Shown here: positions 59,037-64,000 of the stretch, in pieces
Layout of the letters: every line of letters starts with the position of its first letter
Position numbering within the stretch: position 1 is the stretch's first letter
Source: Isoetes taiwanensis
Taxonomy: Eukaryota; Streptophyta; Lycopodiopsida; Isoetales; Isoetaceae
DNA length: 64,000 bases
Assembly (NCBI GenBank): GCA_021234155.1
Contig: JAJEKV010000057.1
Span: 6,169,821 to 6,233,820, forward strand
Direction of reading: 5' to 3'
The notes under the pieces: generated by a model
The model's database searches: none
What the model saw: the letters and a program-made list of their open reading frames with translations, nothing else
Told to the model about the DNA's origin: nothing
Position numbers and translations under genes: made by a program

Positions 59037-59914
59037 GTGGATGCAAATAGAGGACTAAGCTGCCAGGGGAACGACAAATCCGCGAGACCTTATAGAAGAG
59101 CGCACCCCCGCCTGCACCACCCCCTAAGAACCTATTGGCGATATGGAACCCATGACCCCAGAGAGGAGGAGATATCCCATGAGGACGGACTCGAGCGAGA
59201 TAAAGGCCTTGCCGTCCGCCAAAAAGGTGAGGGGTTCGGTGGCACGCCACCGCCGCGAAGCATCAGCTCTGAGGGCGTGAAGGGACAAGAAGAGGAGCAA
59301 GAGAAGGAGATCCTCCAACCGAATCTTCCGACTCAAGTTCGCATCGCATCCACTGAGGAAGAGGAAGAACAGCCCGAACCAATGATGGAAGGCGAGGAAC
59401 ACCCCGTGATGGACGACAAAGAGACACCGTGGCCTCGACTACCGTAAGAAGGTAGATTCCGACCGGCAATGTATGGAAGGCCCGAATCGAACAGCTCTCG
59501 TGGGAGAACAGTCGATTGGAAGCGTAAGGCATGGCCGGACGAAATGAGTGAGTACGGCAACGCTTTATGGCATGAAAGATAAAGACAAAGGCAGAGTTGC
59601 AACAGCCAACTTGAAAGGAGCCGCACGGATTTGGTGGAAGGGTTATGCAAAGGCACACGGGCTTGAGCAGGATGCTTGTAAGTTCAAGAAGTTTGCAAAA
59701 GCCTTCAAGCGCCATTACGCCCCAAGGGAACATAAGTCCAAAGATGATGCAAAGCAGCTCTATAGGCTCCAACAGGAAACAAATCAGTCCAGAAATATAC
59801 AGAGGAATTCATGAGGCTAAGGTCAGATGTGCCGGGTTGGGAGAGAAGCATGCAAAGGGAAAGCTATATCGAGGGGTCAATGAGGAGATCCGCAAGCTTG
59901 TGAGAGAGCAATAA
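59037..59914 (+). pseudogene. gypsy gag (second element)
   Basis: An acidic N-terminal part (59037-59447: Glu-rich, STEEEEEQPEPMMEGEE) is followed, after frame changes, by a capsid block: ANLKGAARIWWKGYAKAHG, FKRHYAPREHKSKDDAKQLY (59548-59814) and GLGEKHAKGKLYRGVNEEIR (to 59914). No intact zinc knuckle is seen. Confidence 0.75.
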
Positions 59915-60409
59915 ACCCTAGGACAAGATCGTATTTAGTCCAAGGCTATAAGCTTGCGTGGGTCTGGACCTCGTAATAGCGGGCGCGTAAGCAAAGCAAG
60001 ATTTCCGTGATAAAGGCAAGGCGACAGGAAGCTATAGCCCCGTGGCGCCTGGCCCAGCCCAAATTAGAGCCCCACATGGTGGAAACCAGGGAAGCAACAG
60101 GAGAAGAAGCAGGTGTCCTTCAAGGACAAGCGGAGGGGTCAAACTACCCAAAGCAAAGGCGATCCTTTTTGCAAGCCGATGCCCAAGGAAAAGAGGCAGG
60201 AGTGCATAGAAAAGCAAATGCGGTTCCGTGTGCTTCCAGCCAGCCATAGGGACAAAGAACCCGCCTCTACGCCATGAGTGCAGCTCTAGCGAGTTGGGAG
60301 ATTGGGACGACTGCCCGACGACGACGGCCGCGAAGAGGCCCGCGACTACATCTCGTGGTGAGAGTCATATCTTTGCCGCAATAGATACCGAGCAAGCAGA
60401 GCCAAGATA

Positions 60410-61720
60410 AGGTAATTTCCACAAAAGGGAAGGCCAAGGCTAAGTCCTTCATAGTCTTGATAGACTCGGAAGTAGCCATAACTTTAAGGCCCCCAGTAAT
60501 GGTTCGGGGATGTTGAAGTTGAAGCCGCTAAAGTCAAAGCCAAGACCCGTTGTTTTAGCAAGTGGTGCAAGAAGGCGTATCACGGGCAAGAGAATTAACT
60601 TCGACATCGACTTGCCGTGGATTAATATCCGATGGGGCAGAAGTAATGGGCATTGGCAAGTATGACTTGATCATAGGAATGGAGTACCTTGGGCCAGGGC
60701 CATTATCGACCGCGGAAAGCGGAAGGTGACCTTCCCAACGCCTCGACCAAGGCAAGATCATTGAGATAACAGTAAGGAAGTTGTTCCCATCATGCAAAGC
60801 AGTATGTCTTCTAAACTACCGCTCAAGTGCATCAAGAGTGAGCAAGTGGCATACATGTTCAAGCTTGAGATTAGTGAGCCGAATTGGAAGGAAGCAAAGA
60901 AGACAAGATGCTCGCCAAGTTGCCGGGCAAATAGCTAAGTTGGTCACGAGTTCCACGATCTCTTTCCGTGATGAGATCAAGCAGCCCCCTCCTTATAGGG
61001 GAGTCGAAAGTGCAGATAGCACTCAACCGTGAACAAAGCCAACAAGCAAGGCTCCATATAGAATGACAACGCAGAGTTGTCGAGTCGGAAGCGATTCTGA
61101 GGAGCCGCCGACCTAGGTTTCATTAGACCTAGTGTCTCGCCGCTTGGAGCGCCCATTCTTTTGTCAAGAAGAAGGATGGATCTTTGAGGATGTGCATAGA
61201 CTATAGACAGTTGAATAAGCACACCATTAAGAACAAGTATGCGCTTCCAAGATCGACGACTTGATGGATCAGCTCCAAGGTGCAAAAGATCTTCTCCAAA
61301 ATCGACTTAAGGTCAGGTTATCATCAGATCAGATAAAGGAAGAAGATATCCATAAGACCGCCTTCAACGCTTGCATGGGCATTATGAGTTCACGGTAATG
61401 CCTTTTCGGCTTATCAAATGCCCCAAACGCTCATGAGGCTCATGAACGATATCTTCGTGGAGTTCCCCGGACACCTTTGTAATTGTTTTCTTTGATGACA
61501 TTTTGGTGTATAGCGCATCCCTTTGAAGAGCACGCATAACACTTGAGAAGAGTGCTAGAGAAGTTGAAGAGGCACCAAGCCAGTACGCCAAGTTGTCGGC
61601 GCCACTTCAAAATGTAGAAGGTGGAATACCTTGGTCATGTGATCTCTCGTAAGGCATCTCAACGGACCCCGCCAAGATTGAAGCAAGGATTCAAAGGGTC
61701 GGCGCCAAGAATGTGCATGA
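60410..61720 (+). pseudogene. gypsy protease and reverse transcriptase (second element)
   Basis: The protease scrap SFIVLIDSEVAITL (about 60445) has a damaged DSG active site and is followed by MGIGKYDLIIGMEYLGPG (about 60645). RT segments are [20 protein letters not shown] (61160-61220), KIDLRSGYHQIRIKEEDIHK-like sequence in a new frame (61300-61350), IVFFDDILVYS (FFDD box, about 61485-61515) and VEYLGHVISR (about 61622-61650). At least five frame changes. Confidence 0.85.
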
Positions 61721-61849
61721 AGTCGGTGTTTCCTCGCCTAGCAGGGTACTACAGAAGTTCAGAAAGAACTTTGCCAAGATAGCAGCCCCGCTAATGACTT
61801 TGACGCTGGCGAGAAAGTGAAAGATTGGGCGAGCATTGGCACAAGAAAG

Positions 61850-62335
61850 CCCAAAAGGGGTTTGAATTGTTGAAGGAAGCTTTAACAACAGCCCCAGCCT
61901 TTAACTCACGGACCCAAAGAAAGATAAGCTTGTAGCACCGACGAAAGTAAGATAGCTACAAGTGCAAAGGTTATGCAAGAAGAGCGCCGCGGTAGCGTAT
62001 GATTCCGTGAAGATGAACGACGCCGAAACGCCACCCACCCACGCATCGTCGAATTGCTTGCGGTTGTCGTGGCATTAAGAATTTGGAGGCACTACCTTTG
62101 GGAAGGAAGTTCCAGCTTGGATACGCACTCACCGTAGCCTCCAATATGTATTCACGCGAACCACACCTCAACCCGAGGCAGAGAAGGTGGATGGAGTTCC
62201 TTGAGGAGTACGACTTTGATATAGTCTACAAGCCGTGGAAGCTCAATGTGGTAGCGGATGCGCTTTCAAGGCATCCCCCGACAACTAGAGTGCATTGCAA
62301 CGCAATTTCGGACGATATCCAAATACTTTGGTAAG
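61850..62335 (+). pseudogene. gypsy RNase H (second element)
   Basis: The segment ending the domain is clear: EPHLNPRQRRWMEFLEEYDF and DIVYKPWKLNVVADALSRHP (62158-62280), the region joining RNase H to integrase in chromoviruses. The upstream half is frameshifted. Confidence 0.8.
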
Positions 62336-62399
62336 AGGATTGAAGAGTCCTTGCCAACGGACGGGATTTCAAGGAAGTATGGGCAAGTCTCTAGGGAGG

Positions 62400-63300
62400 C
62401 TAGAACGTATAAGGAGCCGGAGGCCTTTAAGCATTTTAAGAAGGAAGGCAACCTGTTATACCATAAGAACAAGTTGTGCGTGCATCTCAATCATCGTGTA
62501 AGGAAGTTGATCCTCCACGACACGCCACGCCCAATAGCCGGGCCATGCGGGATTCATGAAAACATATTTCAAAGCACGCAGCAGCTATTATTGGCCGTGA
62601 ATGAAGAAGCGGTGGCTCGCTACATCAAGGAATGCCAGCCTATGTCGCCAGACAAAGGCGAGCAAATTTCAATTCCGTGAGCATTGGAGCCATTAGCGTG
62701 CCAAACGCTAAGTGGGAGGTAATCGCGATGGATTTCATCACGACTCCCAAGAACAAAGAAGAGGGAAGGATGCCTTGATGGTAGTGGTCTACAAGTTGTC
62801 TAAGATGGCACATTTTGTGCCTTGCGTGACCACGATACAGCCTATGGATACAAAGAAAGCTCTTCACCAAAGAGATCTTCGTGCTTCATGGCATGCCAAA
62901 GGGAGATCATCTCCCGTGGATCCGGGGTTCATGAGCCTTTTGGCAAGACCTCTTTGGCGACAATCCGCACGGCTATCCATGAGCACGCGATACCATCCTC
63001 GACGGATGGCCGATGGAGCGGACCAACGGGATTTTAGAGGACATGCTACTTAAACTATGTCCGAATAAGCAAAGTATGTGGGAAGAATTTATTCACTTGG
63101 TGGAGTTTGCATACAATAGCACAAAGCAGAATCATCCCAAATGTCGCCGCTTATGATCAATTACGCTATCGCCGTTTAACTCCGCATTACTTGGCACAAC
63201 CCCGTCAAAAGTGGAAGTTTCGCAGCCAGATGTTGGCCGATATGCGCCAGCCTTTGTGGAAGAAGTTCGAGGTTACCGCTAGCAGCAAGAAGTCGCCGTA
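62400..63300 (+). pseudogene. gypsy integrase (second element)
   Basis: A zinc-binding region scrap (YHKNKLCVHLNHRVRKLILH, 62458-62520) is followed by the core in several frames: NAKWEVIAMDFITT (about 62704-62745, first Asp), LMVVVYKLSKMAHFVPC (62777), a damaged EIISRGSG in place of SDRGS (about 62908), ARLSMSTRYHPRRMADGADQ (62980) and NYVRISKVCGKN (63054). Not functional. Confidence 0.85.
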
Positions 63301-63312
63301 AGAGCATCGCCG

Positions 63313-63800
63313 ATGCCATCGAACAAAAGAAGAGAGTTCAAAGTTGGAGATGATGTTTGGCTCAAGATCAAGGTGAAGCAGCGGCTCGGGATCGGCAATT
63401 GCAAGAAACTTGCTCCAAGGTGGGCTGGACCCTTCAGAATAGTCAAGAGAGTAGGCAATCAATCCTACAAGCTAGACTTGCCAGCACACCTAAAGATTCA
63501 TAAAGTCTTCCACGTAAGTTTGTTGAAGAAGCATACTCCCAATCCGCATTTAAGTCTCGATTCTCCAACGCTGTTGGAAATGACGAGGAGCAAATTGGAA
63601 ATAGTTCCGAATTGATTCTTGATAAAGCTTTCAAGAAGACGAGGAGATCTAATTCTCCCAAGATTTGGTCAAGTGGAAACACTTACCGCTGGAAGACGCG
63701 ACGCGGGTACTTAAGAAAGATTTAGTAAAGCAAGATCCACGCTTTATGGAGCAATGGGACGGCAAGGTCATCTCCGAAGAAATCGGCTCAGGCATGTCGA
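63313..63800 (+). pseudogene. gypsy integrase C-terminus and chromodomain-like tail
   Basis: Frame 63313-63615 reads KRREFKVGDDVWLKIKVKQR, LAPRWAGPFRIVKRVGNQSY and LPAHLKIHKVFHVSLLKKHT, the GPY/F region usual in chromovirus integrases. After a frameshift the tail reads ILDKAFKKTRRSN and, in another frame, VKWKHLPLEDAT (about 63668-63703), the aromatic core of a chromodomain that would guide insertion to marked chromatin. Confidence 0.85.
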
Positions 63801-63917
63801 TTTGTGTAGGTTAATTCTGGTGTAGTTAAGATTAATCTACGCATGCAACCTATGCTTAGTATGGGTCGCATGCGTTGTTACCGATGATGGGACCACTACG
63901 GTGATCTCTAGGGCGGG

Positions 63918-64000
63918 TGTAATGTCAATGTAGGCATGACCGCCAAGCCGCTAAACGAGTGAAAGGTAGATTAGAAAGTCTACTTACGTCCCACGGAAGT
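63918..64000 (+). repeat. Start of the 3' LTR, truncated by the window end
   Basis: TGTAATGTC begins directly after a purine-rich AGGGCGGG that fits a polypurine tract. Only 83 bp are in the window. Confidence 0.55.

Larger units (their letters stand above)
59037..64000 (+). mobile_element. Chromodomain-type Ty3-gypsy element, decayed, 3' part cut by window edge
   Basis: Order gag, protease, RT, RNase H, integrase, chromodomain-like tail, polypurine tract, 3' LTR. All coding parts are interrupted by small indels. The start given is the first gag-like frame. The 5' LTR was not identified: no copy of the visible 3' LTR start (TGTAATGTCAATG) occurs upstream in the window. The segment at 53031 (TGTGACGTTCC) is the only, weak, candidate. 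Confidence 0.85.

Noticed and set aside
53031-64000. 53031 segment and 63918 segment as the two LTRs of one element
   Set aside because: Both start TGT(G/A)A(C/T)GT and the spacing would suit, but the following 70 bp do not align by eye and no primer-binding site was found.
1-64000. CRISPR arrays, rRNA genes, bacterial operons
   Set aside because: No regularly spaced identical repeats with unique spacers, no rRNA-like sequence, and gene structure is eukaryotic throughout.

Overview
The window is nuclear DNA of a land plant, most likely a fern or another large-genome non-seed plant. The evidence is a PLS-class PPR protein with a DYW domain whose HCE box and repeat wording I associate with fern proteins, a plant GH9 cellulase remnant, plant-type L1 LINEs, Ty1-copia and Ty3-gypsy retrotransposons, and Helitron ends. 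The lineage is inferred from protein style only. There are no bacterial genes or operons. Several protein starts that look open on paper begin at GTG or TTG, so I re-derived starts and splice sites by eye.

Layout. 1-9.9 kb is the gene-like part. A DYW-type PPR gene (minus, 1796-4513, two exons) stands head to head with a two-exon gene (plus, 5042-6342) whose protein carries HLH and YxxK motifs of an HUH (Rep-type) endonuclease and no visible helicase. A frameshifted GH9 endoglucanase pseudogene and a stop-ridden PPR pseudogene follow. 10-17.4 kb is AT-rich and almost featureless except for one Helitron 3' end and a tandem duplication. 17.4-23.6 kb is a minus-strand L1-type LINE, with most of its endonuclease region deleted and its reverse transcriptase split by a 1,886-bp non-autonomous Helitron. 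Both Helitron ends can be fixed to the base because the LINE reading frame rejoins across them. The Helitron is mostly a 1.6-kb polypyrimidine tract. 25.5-27.9 kb is a decayed Ty1-copia element.

28.5-46 kb is the most unusual region. A decayed, minus-strand transposase-like gene (DGMD and GHTH motifs, CxxC element) faces away from a plus-strand gene with features of an N4/N6-type DNA methyltransferase. At least nine copies of a 12-bp palindrome of the type TATTCYRGAATA lie between and inside them. The methyltransferase-like gene is cut by an 11-kb Ty3-gypsy element (34845-45825) with both LTRs and a perfect CCGCA target duplication. The remainder of the reading frame, including a GRNCVAVDID motif, resumes on the far side. 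That gypsy element carries about 3.8 kb of extra coding-like sequence after its integrase.

46-64 kb is repeats: a 5'-truncated LINE with an 11-bp target duplication, segmental duplications, a tRNA-derived SINE candidate, two identical 48-bp repeats, four copies of a 70-bp hairpin-forming unit upstream of two TATA boxes, and a decayed chromodomain Ty3-gypsy element whose 3' LTR runs off the window edge. Most transposon genes carry several frameshifts. These may be old decay, but the concentration of small indels in GC-rich parts also leaves room for sequencing error.
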